Assembly: GCF_014207535.1 (NCBI RefSeq)
Contig: NZ_JACHGK010000015.1
Coordinates: 22,468-86,467 of the forward strand
DNA from: Bacillus benzoevorans
GTDB taxonomy: Bacteria > Bacillota > Bacilli > Bacillales > Cytobacillaceae
Length of the DNA: 64,000 nt
Direction: 5' to 3'
A model generated the notes under the pieces. The model was not told the DNA's origin and made no database searches. It worked only from the letters and a program-made list of their open reading frames with translations. Shown one piece after another: positions 43,454-51,717 of the stretch. The first letter of the stretch is position 1, and every line of letters starts with the position of its first letter. The position numbers were made by a program, and so were the translations under genes.

Positions 43454-44044
43454 TTATTTCGCTTGCACCGCAACGGCTTTTTCCACCATATCAACAAACA
43501 ACCGCGTAAAACGGTGATCATCCGTTAACTCCGGATGGAATGAACAGCCAAGAAGATTCCCTTCACGTGCAGCGACAATTCTGCCTTTATGCTCAGCAAG
43601 AATTTCAACCTGTCCCCCCGCTTCCACAATATGCGGGGCGCGGATAAATACTCCAACAAATGGCTTATCCAGTCCTTGAATCGAAAGCTCTTCCTCAAAG
43701 CTGTCTACCTGACGGCCAAATGAATTCCGCTCAACTGTTACATCAAGCAGTCCAAGATGCGGCTCTTTATACTCAACAAGGTTTTTCGCTAATAAAATCA
43801 AACCGGCACAAGTACCAAACATTGGTTTACCTTGCTTGGAAAACTCCCGTAAAGGCTCTAGAAATCCATATTGATCAATCAGCTTACGCATCGTTGTGCT
43901 CTCACCGCCAGGAAGAATCAAACCATCAATCTCGTTTAATTGTTCAACCTTTTTAACCACAACCGCTTCTGCTCCACAGGCTTCCACGGATCGAACATGC
44001 TCGATGACAGCTCCCTGCAGTCCTAAAACTCCTACTTTCACCAT
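43454..44044 (-). CDS. pdxT: Pyridoxal 5'-phosphate synthase glutaminase subunit
   Basis: Class I glutaminase that produces ammonia and channels it to PdxS for PLP synthesis from ribose 5-phosphate, glyceraldehyde 3-phosphate and glutamine. The 196 residues show VGVLGLQGAVIEHV, LILPGGESTTMRK, the nucleophile Cys in PMFGTCAGLILLA, and the His-Glu pair in LGCSFHPELTDDHR. ATG 44044 is preferred over ATG 44050 because AAGGAG (44058-44053) is 8 bases from the former and only 2 from the latter. The ribosome site lies at the end of pdxS, so the two are coupled. Confidence 0.95.
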   Translation of the reverse strand: MVKVGVLGLQGAVIEHVRSVEACGAEAVVVKKVEQLNEIDGLILPGGESTTMRKLIDQYGFLEPLREFSKQGKPMFGTCAGLILLAKNLVEYKEPHLGLLDVTVERNSFGRQVDSFEEELSIQGLDKPFVGVFIRAPHIVEAGGQVEILAEHKGRIVAAREGNLLGCSFHPELTDDHRFTRLFVDMVEKAVAVQAK

Positions 44045-44056
44045 GCTCATTACTCC

Positions 44057-44938
44057 TTACCAGCCGCGTTCTTGCATACGTTCAGACGGCGCAAGTGTAG
44101 AAATTTCAATCCCTTTCATCGCTGCACCAAGTCCTTTTGAAAGCTCAGCAATTAATTTATAATCTTGGTAATGTGTTGTAGCTTCAACGATTGCTTTCGC
44201 AAATTTAGCAGGGTTTTCTGATTTAAAAATACCAGAACCTACGAATACACCGTCTGCACCTAATTGCATCATTAATGCTGCATCAGCAGGAGTGGCTACA
44301 CCGCCGGCAGCAAAGTTAACTACTGGCAATTTACCAAGTTCTTTGATTTGCAGCAGGATTTCATATGGTGCACCAAGTAATTTAGCCTCAGTCATTAATT
44401 CATCTTCGTTCATCGCCACCACTTTGCGAACCTGTGCATTTACTTTACGCATATGTCTTACTGCTTCCACGATGTTTCCAGTTCCCGGTTCACCTTTTGT
44501 ACGAAGCATAGAAGCTCCTTCACCGATACGGCGGGCTGCTTCGCCAAGGTCGCGGCAACCGCACACAAATGGAACAGTGTATTCTTTTTTATTTAAGTGA
44601 AACTCCTCATCTGCAGGTGTTAAAACTTCACTTTCATCTATATAGTCAACGCCAAGAGCTTCTAATACTCTTGCTTCCACAATATGACCAATTCTGGCTT
44701 TCGCCATTACCGGAATACTTACAGCGTTCATTACTTCTTCCACGATTGAAATATCAGCCATTCTCGCTACTCCGCCAGCTTTACGAATATCAGACGGAAC
44801 ACGTTCTAATGCCATTACAGCTACGGCTCCGGCTTCCTCAGCGATCTTTGCCTGTTCAGCATTAATTACGTCCATGATGACGCCGCCCTTTTGCATTTCT
44901 GCCATTCCCCGTTTTACACGATCTGTACCTTTTACCAT
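44057..44938 (-). CDS. pdxS: Pyridoxal 5'-phosphate synthase subunit
   Basis: TIM-barrel PLP synthase of the ribose-5-phosphate-dependent route, working with PdxT as a dodecamer. The 293 residues are highly conserved: GTDRVKRGMAEMQKGGVIMDV at the start, the catalytic lysine in PVMAKARIGH, DYIDESEVLTPADEEFH and FAAGGVATPADAALMMQLGADGVFVGSGIFKS. A GGGGG ribosome site precedes the ATG. It is the first gene of the pdxST operon; a half copy of the REP-like repeat lies about 110 bases upstream. Confidence 0.97.
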   Translation of the reverse strand: MVKGTDRVKRGMAEMQKGGVIMDVINAEQAKIAEEAGAVAVMALERVPSDIRKAGGVARMADISIVEEVMNAVSIPVMAKARIGHIVEARVLEALGVDYIDESEVLTPADEEFHLNKKEYTVPFVCGCRDLGEAARRIGEGASMLRTKGEPGTGNIVEAVRHMRKVNAQVRKVVAMNEDELMTEAKLLGAPYEILLQIKELGKLPVVNFAAGGVATPADAALMMQLGADGVFVGSGIFKSENPAKFAKAIVEATTHYQDYKLIAELSKGLGAAMKGIEISTLAPSERMQERGW

Positions 44939-45047
44939 ACTAAACTTCCCCCTAAACTATGTATATATCCCTGTTGGATGAATGAATCATAACAATATTA
45001 TGGATTTTACGCTACATCCATATTCATTAAAAAAGTCAGTCCATAAT

Positions 45048-45094
45048 GGTGCCTGGCACCAAAGATAGACAAATGTCTTTATGCAGGAGACATT
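45048..45094 (+). repeat. REP-like repeat, half copy 4
   Basis: GGTGCCTGGCACC (a palindrome by itself) followed by AGACAAATGTCT and a GGAGACATTG end. It corresponds to the right arm and tail of copies 1-3; the left arm is missing. Confidence 0.7.
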
Positions 45095-45164
45095 GAGTTA
45101 TTTAATTTCATATTTTGATGGTTTTCTGTCATCAGCCGAGAGTATCCTCCCTCTTTGCATGCAA

Positions 45165-45217
45165 AAAAGTACCCTATAGAATAGACCATTTTAGTATCTG
45201 CTCTATAGGGTACTTTT
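45165..45217. terminator. Long-stem terminator of the GntR-type gene
   Basis: AAAAGTACCCTATAGA and its exact complement form a 16-bp stem with a loop of about 21 bases, with A/T-runs on each side. Confidence 0.75.
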
Positions 45218-45286
45218 ACTCATATAAACACACTTCTATTGCCAGGCTTGTACAATGCCCTCCCGCCGCCTATGTTAAAAACGGCA

Positions 45287-46000
45287 CTAATGCACATGCA
45301 CCTGATTGGATAGATCAAAATAACTAATATAAGGACTTTCAGGCTTATAAAACTGCTCCCATAGCTCCGTCGGTTTCATAATATGGTTGTATAAAACTTG
45401 TTCAACTTGATCAATTTCTTTATTTTCAATAATTCGCAAAATAATTTTATGTTCTGTAAACGCCTTATGATAGCTATATTCCATTTCAGCCAAAACACGC
45501 ACACGATTATAATGTGTGCTTAATCTTGTAATAGCTTCCCAGACATGTTCTTTTCCAATCCCTTGAAAAAGAATTTTATGAAACTGAGTATCCAGCTTAT
45601 GGAAGTCAATGACTTCCGATTTGTCAGCTACACTCTCTTCTTGAAGCACGATATTCCTTCTAAGCTCACGAAGCTGCTCCTTAGGGAAAGACAGGCAAGC
45701 TGTTTTCATTACTTCCCTCTCCAGCGTATAGCGCATAAAAGCCGCTTCCTCTAATAACCGCGGGTTATTCTTTGAAACATAGGAACCTACTTGAGGATAC
45801 ACTTCTACTAAATGTTCCTCCCGTAATTTTCCTATTACCTCTCTAATGGGAGTTCGTGAAATATGCAATGCTTCGGCCAGTTCTACTTCGCTAATGGCTT
45901 GACCTGGTTTTAACTCCAGCGACATAATTTTATCTTTAATAACTCTATAGGAGTACTCTTTATTATTTTCTCCAGGATGTTTTCTCGCTCCTTTTATCAT
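45287..46000 (-). CDS. GntR (FadR subfamily) transcriptional regulator
   Basis: A 237-residue repressor. A GntR winged helix (about 15-80: YRVIKDKIMSLELKPGQAISEVELAEALHISRTPIREVIGKLREEHLVEV) is followed by a helical FCD effector domain (about 90-225) with candidate metal ligands in DFHKLDTQFHKIL and the later HKAFTEHKIILRII. GGAGGG precedes the ATG. It is divergent from the TetR-type gene. The target is unknown; autoregulation through the palindrome ATACTAGTAT (46069-46078) in its upstream region is possible. Confidence 0.85.
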   Translation of the reverse strand: MIKGARKHPGENNKEYSYRVIKDKIMSLELKPGQAISEVELAEALHISRTPIREVIGKLREEHLVEVYPQVGSYVSKNNPRLLEEAAFMRYTLEREVMKTACLSFPKEQLRELRRNIVLQEESVADKSEVIDFHKLDTQFHKILFQGIGKEHVWEAITRLSTHYNRVRVLAEMEYSYHKAFTEHKIILRIIENKEIDQVEQVLYNHIMKPTELWEQFYKPESPYISYFDLSNQVHVH

Positions 46001-46085
46001 CTATGCTGCCCTCCTACACATGTAATTGATAAGCTTCTTCAATTATGTTAAACAATTCACAATTATATATACTAGTATTCTAGCA

Positions 46086-46099
46086 CGGAAACGTTTTCA
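46086..46099. promoter_or_regulatory. Candidate cre (CcpA) site
   Basis: Minus-strand TGAAAACGTTTCCG resembles the catabolite-responsive element, with the central CG and flanking A/T arms. It lies 86 bases upstream of the GntR-type gene start. Confidence 0.35.
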
Positions 46100-46231
46100 G
46101 TTCAATGTCTTTTATCATCGTTTAACAACGTTCATTATCTTTTTCCAGCAGATTTAATGCTATAATAAATTCTATAATTTGTATCAGCTGTATATGTTCA
46201 ATCATACGGCAGAATAGTTGAGGTGGGCGGG

Positions 46232-46807
46232 TTGCCAAGAGAGCGGAAGTTTTCTTTAAAAGAGTTATTCAAAGCAACGAAGGAATTGCTACTCATCAAT
46301 GGCTATGAAGGTTTTACTTTTAGTCTGTTAGCAGAAAGATTACATGTATCCAGAGGAACGATTTACAAGTATTACGAAAACAAGGATGAACTGATCAGCG
46401 ACTATATGATTAATGACATGCATCTTTTTTTAAATGATTTAAAGGCGATTGAACAGTATCGGGAATTTTCAGAGCAGTTTGATTTCCTGCTTAACACCAT
46501 TTTGGAACGGAAGGAAATCAACCAAATGATCTTGATTTTTGCCCAAATTCCAAACCATACCACGGAAAAGGCTAAACGAAATCAGGAAGTTCTCTTCCAG
46601 CTTCATCAGGATATGTATCGCTATTTACAAAGCTTTATTGAGTTAGGTAAAAAAGAAGAAAAACTGAAATCACACCTTCCCGACGGTCTCATTTTAGGTT
46701 TTATTTTCCAATCAGTCGCCATTCCAAATCATTTTGGCATTACGCATGCAGAATGGGTTCAATCTATTAAAGAGATGATTAAAGATGGAATGTTTAATCA
46801 TCTTTAA
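46232..46807 (+). CDS. TetR/AcrR family regulator
   Basis: A 191-residue repressor. The N-terminal helix-turn-helix (about 8-55) reads LKELFKATKELLLINGYEGFTFSLLAERLHVSRGTIYKYYENKDEL, a standard TetR pattern, with a helical ligand domain behind. The TTG at 46232 is preferred because AGGTGG lies 5 bases upstream; the GTG at 46223 falls within that site. The MMPL pump gene follows, and a perfect dyad sits at its promoter, so local repression of the pump is very likely. Confidence 0.88.
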   Translation: MPRERKFSLKELFKATKELLLINGYEGFTFSLLAERLHVSRGTIYKYYENKDELISDYMINDMHLFLNDLKAIEQYREFSEQFDFLLNTILERKEINQMILIFAQIPNHTTEKAKRNQEVLFQLHQDMYRYLQSFIELGKKEEKLKSHLPDGLILGFIFQSVAIPNHFGITHAEWVQSIKEMIKDGMFNHL

Positions 46808-46809
46808 AA

Positions 46810-46866
46810 TTGACACAAAGGTCTTTCTATTTGATAATAGCGATAGTGACACTACTGTCACTATCG
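46810..46866 (+). promoter_or_regulatory. Promoter and TetR-type operator of the MMPL gene
   Basis: TTGACA (46810-46815), 17 bases, GATAAT (46833-46838). A perfect 11-bp inverted repeat, CGATAGTGACA-CTAC-TGTCACTATCG (46841-46866), starts just after the -10 and covers the transcription start, so a bound repressor would block initiation. Confidence 0.8.
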
Positions 46867-46912
46867 AAAGTGGCTTTACAAATAACTCCAATTACGCGAA
46901 AGGAAATGAGCG

Positions 46913-49021
46913 ATGAAAACCATATTGAATTTCATTACTGATCGGGTAGCTACAAAAAAGGGAATGTGGATGACTCTTATTGTATGGCTGTTAGCCGCTG
47001 GTCTTTTAGGTGCCTTTGCACCAAGCGCCAAGGATTATGAAGTAACAACGATTGACTCTCTGCCTAAAGATGCTCAATCGGTCATTGCCCAAAATAAGGT
47101 AGATCAGTATTTTCCAGATAATGACGGCACTCCGGCGCTGCTTGTTTTTCAGGCCGATGAAGGTAAATTAAAACTTCAAGATATAACACAATTCTTCAAA
47201 GAAATAGAAGAGGAAAAGATTGATGGAGTAGAACAAACCGTTCCTTTAGCAGCACTGCCTCCACAGGCAGCAGCAGGCTTCTTTTCAGAAGATAAAACAA
47301 CGGCTGTGATTCCATTGACTTTTGCCGAAGGATTAGAAGCGAAGGATTTGCGGGATAGACTGGAGCAGATTCAGAAATTAGCCGAGGGTTCAGATACATG
47401 GACCTTGTTCGTCACCGGACCTGCAGGCATTGCGGTTGATTCCCTTAATTTATTCTCAAGAGCCGATGTCGTTCTTATTATGTCAACAGTAGGATTAATT
47501 CTTCTCTTACTTGTTGTCATATACCGGTCACCGCTGCTTGCTCTTATCCCGCTTCTGGCAGCAACGTTTGTGTATGAAGTGGTGAATCAAGCCCTTGGTT
47601 TAATGGGAAAAGCAGGATTGCTATTAAGCAATCAGACGATATCGATTATGATGATTCTTCTTTTTGCGGCCGTGATCGATTACAGTTTATTCGTCTTTTC
47701 CCGCTTCCGTGAAGAATTAAAGCATCATGCAGATAAATATGAGGCCATGAAATATGCGATGCGTGAAACCGGGATGCCTGTATTCTTTTCCGGCGGGACG
47801 GTTTTAGCGGCCATGCTTGTTTTATTTTTCGCCAACTTCGGTGACTACCGCAACTTTGCCCCAACCTTTGGCACGACCATGGCAATTATTATGATTGCGT
47901 CTGTCACACTGATTCCTGCCTTGTTTACTCTTTTTGGCCGGAGATCATTTTGGCCGAAGATCCCAAGGGTTGGCGATGTGACGGTAAAAAGCAATTCCTT
48001 CTGGAGTAAAATTGCCCGTTTTGTTGTAAAAAAACCGGGACTTTCAGCGGCGATCATGGGGATCATCCTTCTCCTATCGGCAAGTAATTTATTTAACTTA
48101 ACCTATGAGTTCGATACGATGAAATCCTTCCCTGCTGATATGCAGTCGAGACAGGGATATGAAATATTAGAAGAAAAGTTTGCTAAAGGGGACCTAGCTC
48201 CGACCACTGTCATATTTGAAGGAGAAAAGGAGCTATCAGTTGATGACCAAGAAAGACTGATGCAAGAACTATCTGATCAGCCTTTAGTTAACAATGTCCG
48301 TTTAAACAGAATGAGCGAAGATGCAAATGTTCTCAGTTTAAACCTGACGTTCAAGGAAAGTCCTTATTCCATCAACACAATGGATGCATTGGAAGATATC
48401 CGCAATGATTCCGACAAAATTGTCAAAGAGAGCGGTCTGAGCGGCAGCCTTCATTTTGCCGGCGAAACAGCGAAAAAGGCAGATGAACGTTCTGTTAATG
48501 ATCGCGACTTGATCGTCATCGTCCTGCTGGAAACACTGTTAATTTTAGTATTGTTATTCATCCTAACCAAGTCCATTAAGATGCCAATTTATATGATGGG
48601 GACGATTTTGCTTTCATTCCTGGCCGCGTTAGGTCTGGGTATGTTCTTAACCAACTTATTCTTTGATATCAGCACGATCAGTGACCGGGTTCCGCTTTAT
48701 TCGTTTGTCTTCCTTGTAGCGCTTGGCATTGACTATAATATTATTCTCATTTCAAGATACCAGGAAGAACGGAAAAAACATTCAGTCAAGGAAGCGGCTG
48801 AAATTGCCGTCGCCAATACAGGCGGGGTAATTTCCTCTGCCGGGCTTATCCTGGCCGCAACCTTCGCGGTCCTGATGACACAGCCTATTGAATTATTGTT
48901 TGTCTTCGGCTTTATTGTCGCGGTCGGCATCTTGCTTGATACTTTCTTCATCCGGGGTATCCTGCTGCCAGCCCTTATTGTATTGCTGGAAAAGGATAAA
49001 AAAGCAAAAGAAACAGCATAA
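46913..49021 (+). CDS. MMPL/RND family exporter
   Basis: A 702-residue membrane protein with the twofold RND layout. Each half has one span, a large outer domain, then five spans. Sterol-sensing-like motifs SIMMILLFAAVIDYSLFVFSRFREEL (about 244-269) and FVFLVALGIDYNIILISRYQEERKK (about 600-624) hold the proton-relay Asp residues and the conserved Arg. Relatives in Gram-positives export lipids, siderophores or drugs. Expression is probably controlled by the adjacent TetR. Start ATG follows AAAGGAAATGAG. A strong terminator follows at 49024. Confidence 0.9.
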   Translation: MKTILNFITDRVATKKGMWMTLIVWLLAAGLLGAFAPSAKDYEVTTIDSLPKDAQSVIAQNKVDQYFPDNDGTPALLVFQADEGKLKLQDITQFFKEIEEEKIDGVEQTVPLAALPPQAAAGFFSEDKTTAVIPLTFAEGLEAKDLRDRLEQIQKLAEGSDTWTLFVTGPAGIAVDSLNLFSRADVVLIMSTVGLILLLLVVIYRSPLLALIPLLAATFVYEVVNQALGLMGKAGLLLSNQTISIMMILLFAAVIDYSLFVFSRFREELKHHADKYEAMKYAMRETGMPVFFSGGTVLAAMLVLFFANFGDYRNFAPTFGTTMAIIMIASVTLIPALFTLFGRRSFWPKIPRVGDVTVKSNSFWSKIARFVVKKPGLSAAIMGIILLLSASNLFNLTYEFDTMKSFPADMQSRQGYEILEEKFAKGDLAPTTVIFEGEKELSVDDQERLMQELSDQPLVNNVRLNRMSEDANVLSLNLTFKESPYSINTMDALEDIRNDSDKIVKESGLSGSLHFAGETAKKADERSVNDRDLIVIVLLETLLILVLLFILTKSIKMPIYMMGTILLSFLAALGLGMFLTNLFFDISTISDRVPLYSFVFLVALGIDYNIILISRYQEERKKHSVKEAAEIAVANTGGVISSAGLILAATFAVLMTQPIELLFVFGFIVAVGILLDTFFIRGILLPALIVLLEKDKKAKETA

Positions 49022-49023
49022 GG

Positions 49024-49057
49024 TAAAGGGCAGGGGAAATTCCCCCGCCCTTTTTTA
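49024..49057 (+). terminator. Terminator after the MMPL gene
   Basis: AAAGGGCAGGGGA pairs with TCCCCCGCCCTTT (one mismatch), then a T-run. Confidence 0.82.
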
Positions 49058-49060
49058 TTT

Positions 49061-49082
49061 AGCCGGAGTTTTGCCTCCGGCT
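49061..49082 (-). terminator. Terminator after the MFS efflux gene
   Basis: AGCCGGAG and CTCCGGCT around a short loop, with A/T-rich sequence following on the minus strand. Confidence 0.65.
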
Positions 49083-49099
49083 GCATTAAGAATTTAGTT

Positions 49100-50359
49100 T
49101 TAATCCTCTAATTGAAGTTGTTCTGTTGCTTGTGTTTCCGTTTTTAAATTATACAGCGGCAAAATGACAAGCACTCCAATAATGAACAAAATGGCCGCTG
49201 TTTCAAAGGTAAACACTAAGGAGAACTCCCTTTTCATGATACCTGCCGCGCTCATTGTTAAAACCATTCCCCCTGTAAACAACGGCATGAGAATCCCATT
49301 CACCCTGCCGATAAAATCAGCCTCTGTTTTCTGCATAATGAACGTATTGATTCCAATTTGAATGCAAGGCAGCATTAGTCCATTTATAAATTCCGCCCCT
49401 AATGTAAGCCACAGATTGGTTGAAAACCCCATGACCGCTATACCAATAGCATTAATAAACATACCATAAATGAGAAGCTTTTGCGGGGCAGCATTTCTGG
49501 CGAATGCCATCACCACGCCGCCGCCGATAATCATCCCAACTCCGTTAACTGTGAGGAGCCACTGCAGATTTTCCTTCGCCAGCCCTAACTGTTCAGTAAC
49601 AAGGAAAATGGATAGCGGCTGAATAAAGCCAAGTCCAAGTCCTGCCGCTAAAAAACAAAAACCTAACAGGCTCAACTCTCTCTTTTTTAAAACGTAGGCT
49701 ACTCCTGCCTTCATTTCCTCCCATAATGTTGTTGGAGCGGCATCTCCCTCCAGCACCCGATCTTTTGGCAGAAATGCCAGGGATGCAGCGGAAAGCAAAA
49801 AGGCGGCGCCCGTAACGGCGATTGATATTTCAATTCCGAATGACTGAAAAGCAAAGGTTCCTAAGATAGGACCAAACACCATAAACACAGCGAACAAAGT
49901 TTGGTAAACCGACATCGCTGACTGTATCTGTCCCTCCGGCAGATGGAGTTTAAATAGCTTTAACCCGGAAGGCTGGGAGAATTGCGATAGAATCGCTGAT
50001 ATCAGCATGGCAAAAAAGACGGTATGCCAGTTTCCGAAATGAAGCGTAATTAGCACGATGAAAATAGACAGGGCACTTAAGATATCGCACCAAACCATTG
50101 TCCTCTTTGGACGCCAGCGGTCAGCAAAGGTCCCTCCGATAAAGGAAAAGATAAACATCGGGGCAAACTCAGCTACGGAAATCATAGAAACAGCAAATGG
50201 ATCACCATTCGTCTTCTCCATAACAAACAATAAAACAGCAAAGTTTCTTACCCAGATTCCTATTTGTAAAAATAAACCTGACATGATAATCGCTTGAAAA
50301 ACCCGGCTGTGGAATAAACTTGGACTATCCTTCACACTCTCTGCTGTATTTTTCTCCAA
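49100..50359 (-). CDS. MFS efflux transporter (DHA3/macrolide-type)
   Basis: A 419-residue, 12-span exporter. The first loop signature GGTFADRWRPKRTMVWCDILSA (about 55-76) matches the DHA3 group that includes Mef-type macrolide pumps. TTG 50359 has AGGAGG 8 bases upstream. The frame stays open to 50440, but that extension has no ribosome site. The upstream region encodes a 17-codon peptide, and a hairpin can hide the ribosome site, so translation-dependent induction is possible. Between two other exporters and a LysR regulator, a role in drug efflux is likely but unproven. Confidence 0.82.
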   Translation of the reverse strand: MEKNTAESVKDSPSLFHSRVFQAIIMSGLFLQIGIWVRNFAVLLFVMEKTNGDPFAVSMISVAEFAPMFIFSFIGGTFADRWRPKRTMVWCDILSALSIFIVLITLHFGNWHTVFFAMLISAILSQFSQPSGLKLFKLHLPEGQIQSAMSVYQTLFAVFMVFGPILGTFAFQSFGIEISIAVTGAAFLLSAASLAFLPKDRVLEGDAAPTTLWEEMKAGVAYVLKKRELSLLGFCFLAAGLGLGFIQPLSIFLVTEQLGLAKENLQWLLTVNGVGMIIGGGVVMAFARNAAPQKLLIYGMFINAIGIAVMGFSTNLWLTLGAEFINGLMLPCIQIGINTFIMQKTEADFIGRVNGILMPLFTGGMVLTMSAAGIMKREFSLVFTFETAAILFIIGVLVILPLYNLKTETQATEQLQLED

Positions 50360-50367
50360 AACAAAAA

Positions 50368-50401
50368 CCTCCTGTGTAATTTCTAATTTCTGGACAGGAG
50401 G
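50368..50401 (-). promoter_or_regulatory. Ribosome-site-sequestering hairpin
   Basis: On the minus strand CCTCCTGT (50401-50394) can pair with ACAGGAGG (50375-50368), which contains the ribosome site of the MFS gene. An 18-base loop lies between. Confidence 0.5.
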
Positions 50402-50423
50402 CAGTACAATACAAAGGCCAAAG

Positions 50424-50477
50424 CTAATTATCCCCAACAAAAGGGAACAATGATCTCATGGTTTTGTAAAAAATCAT
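50424..50477 (-). CDS. Possible 17-residue leader peptide of the MFS gene
   Basis: ATG 50477 opens MIFYKTMRSLFPFVGDN and stops at TAG 50426-50424, 64 bases before the MFS start. GGATAGGATT upstream is a weak ribosome site. The position ahead of a sequestering hairpin resembles leader peptides of antibiotic-induced efflux genes. Evidence is positional only. Confidence 0.35.
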   Translation of the reverse strand: MIFYKTMRSLFPFVGDN

Positions 50478-50704
50478 GTACAACTTAATCCTATCCAGAA
50501 AAAATAATCATTTGAAACGATTGATTTCTTTGCAGCATAGGATTAAATCATCATTGTTTCACGTTCACCCTTCCGTTTTTTTTGATAATATCATATTAAA
50601 GGTAACAACATATGAAATCAAGAAATTTCACCAACACTAAACGAACTATTTACGAAGAGCCAGTGGGTCATGCCTGCGGCCGTTAGATCGCTTAAATCTC
50701 TTTA

Positions 50705-51583
50705 TTATTTACTGTACATGCCGATGACATGGTTGCGGAACAGTCCAACTGATGGCGGCAGAGTTGTATTGTTGAGCCAGGCAATGCCAATTGTGCGATG
50801 GCAGTACGGCTGAGAGATCGAGACTTGCTTTACTCTATCAGAAGAAACCCCATGAAAGGCAGGGATAATTGTGACACCCAGACCGGCTGAAACAAGACCT
50901 GCTAATGTCGGTACATCTTCTCCTTCGAATCTGATCCGCGGCATAAACCCGGTCTGCTCACAGAAGCCATCTATGACATCCCGCATCCCAAGTCCCCTCT
51001 TAAAGGCAATAAAGTTTTCCTGTGATAACTCACTAAGAGCGACGGAGTCCCTTCCAGCCAGAGGATGATGTGCTGGTACATACAAAAACAATTCTTCATC
51101 AAACAGCTTATGCCACATAATTTTCGCGGTGTCCTTTATCTGTGGGATTAAACATAAATCAACTTCCCGGCTTAGCAGCTGCTCCATGCTGGCGATAATA
51201 TTATTCTGATATAGACGTATCTCTACGTCTGGGTATTTTTCGTTAAAATCTCTAATCATATCCGGGACAATCTTAATCCCTAATATTTGTAAAAAGGCGA
51301 TTGAAACCGTACCTGTGTATGGATTCTTTAACTGGTTAAGTTCTTCTACACCAATCGCTATCTCATTCAAGCCATTTTCAACGCGCCGCAAAAATAACTG
51401 ACCAAACTTATTTAACTTAACAGAGCGGCCAGTCCGATCAAACAGCGGTGTGCCTAATTCTTCTTCCAGCTTTGTCATCGAGCGGCTTAAAGCAGGCTGG
51501 GAAATAGATAAAATTTCGGCCGCCTTGCGGAAATGTTCTGTTTTTGCCACAACGCGAAAATATTCTAACTGCTGCCACTCCAT
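50705..51583 (-). CDS. LysR family transcriptional regulator
   Basis: A 292-residue regulator. The N-terminal winged helix WQQLEYFRVVAKTEHFRKAAEILSISQPALSRSMTKLEEELG (about 3-45) is a textbook LysR domain; a type 2 periplasmic-binding-like effector domain follows (about 90-290: TVSIAFLQILGIKIVPDMI). ATG 51583 (MEWQQLEYF) matches the usual family start; an ATG 18 bases upstream is also possible. LysR genes usually control a divergent neighbour, but this one lies downstream of the DHA2 pump gene on the same strand, so the target is uncertain. Confidence 0.88.
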   Translation of the reverse strand: MEWQQLEYFRVVAKTEHFRKAAEILSISQPALSRSMTKLEEELGTPLFDRTGRSVKLNKFGQLFLRRVENGLNEIAIGVEELNQLKNPYTGTVSIAFLQILGIKIVPDMIRDFNEKYPDVEIRLYQNNIIASMEQLLSREVDLCLIPQIKDTAKIMWHKLFDEELFLYVPAHHPLAGRDSVALSELSQENFIAFKRGLGMRDVIDGFCEQTGFMPRIRFEGEDVPTLAGLVSAGLGVTIIPAFHGVSSDRVKQVSISQPYCHRTIGIAWLNNTTLPPSVGLFRNHVIGMYSK

Positions 51584-51648
51584 TCTCATCACTCTCTTCA
51601 TTCATCTTTCCCTTTATTATAGCTCAACTTTTACGATCCAAAGTTAAT

Positions 51649-51685
51649 AAAAAAGAGAGAAATCGCCTTTTAACGATCTCTCTCC
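51649..51685 (-). terminator. Terminator after the DHA2 pump gene
   Basis: AGAGAGAAATCG and CGATCTCTCT pair with a small bulge. On the minus strand TTTTTT follows. Confidence 0.75.
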
Positions 51686-51717
51686 TATTTAAAGATAGTC
51701 CCCGCAAAGATCAGGGA

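Larger units (their letters stand above)
44939..45286. other. pdxS upstream region
   Basis: 348 bases containing the pdxS promoter region, a half REP-like repeat (45048-45094) and a long terminator (45165-45217) for the GntR-type gene arriving from the right. No PdxR box could be assigned by eye. Confidence 0.5.
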
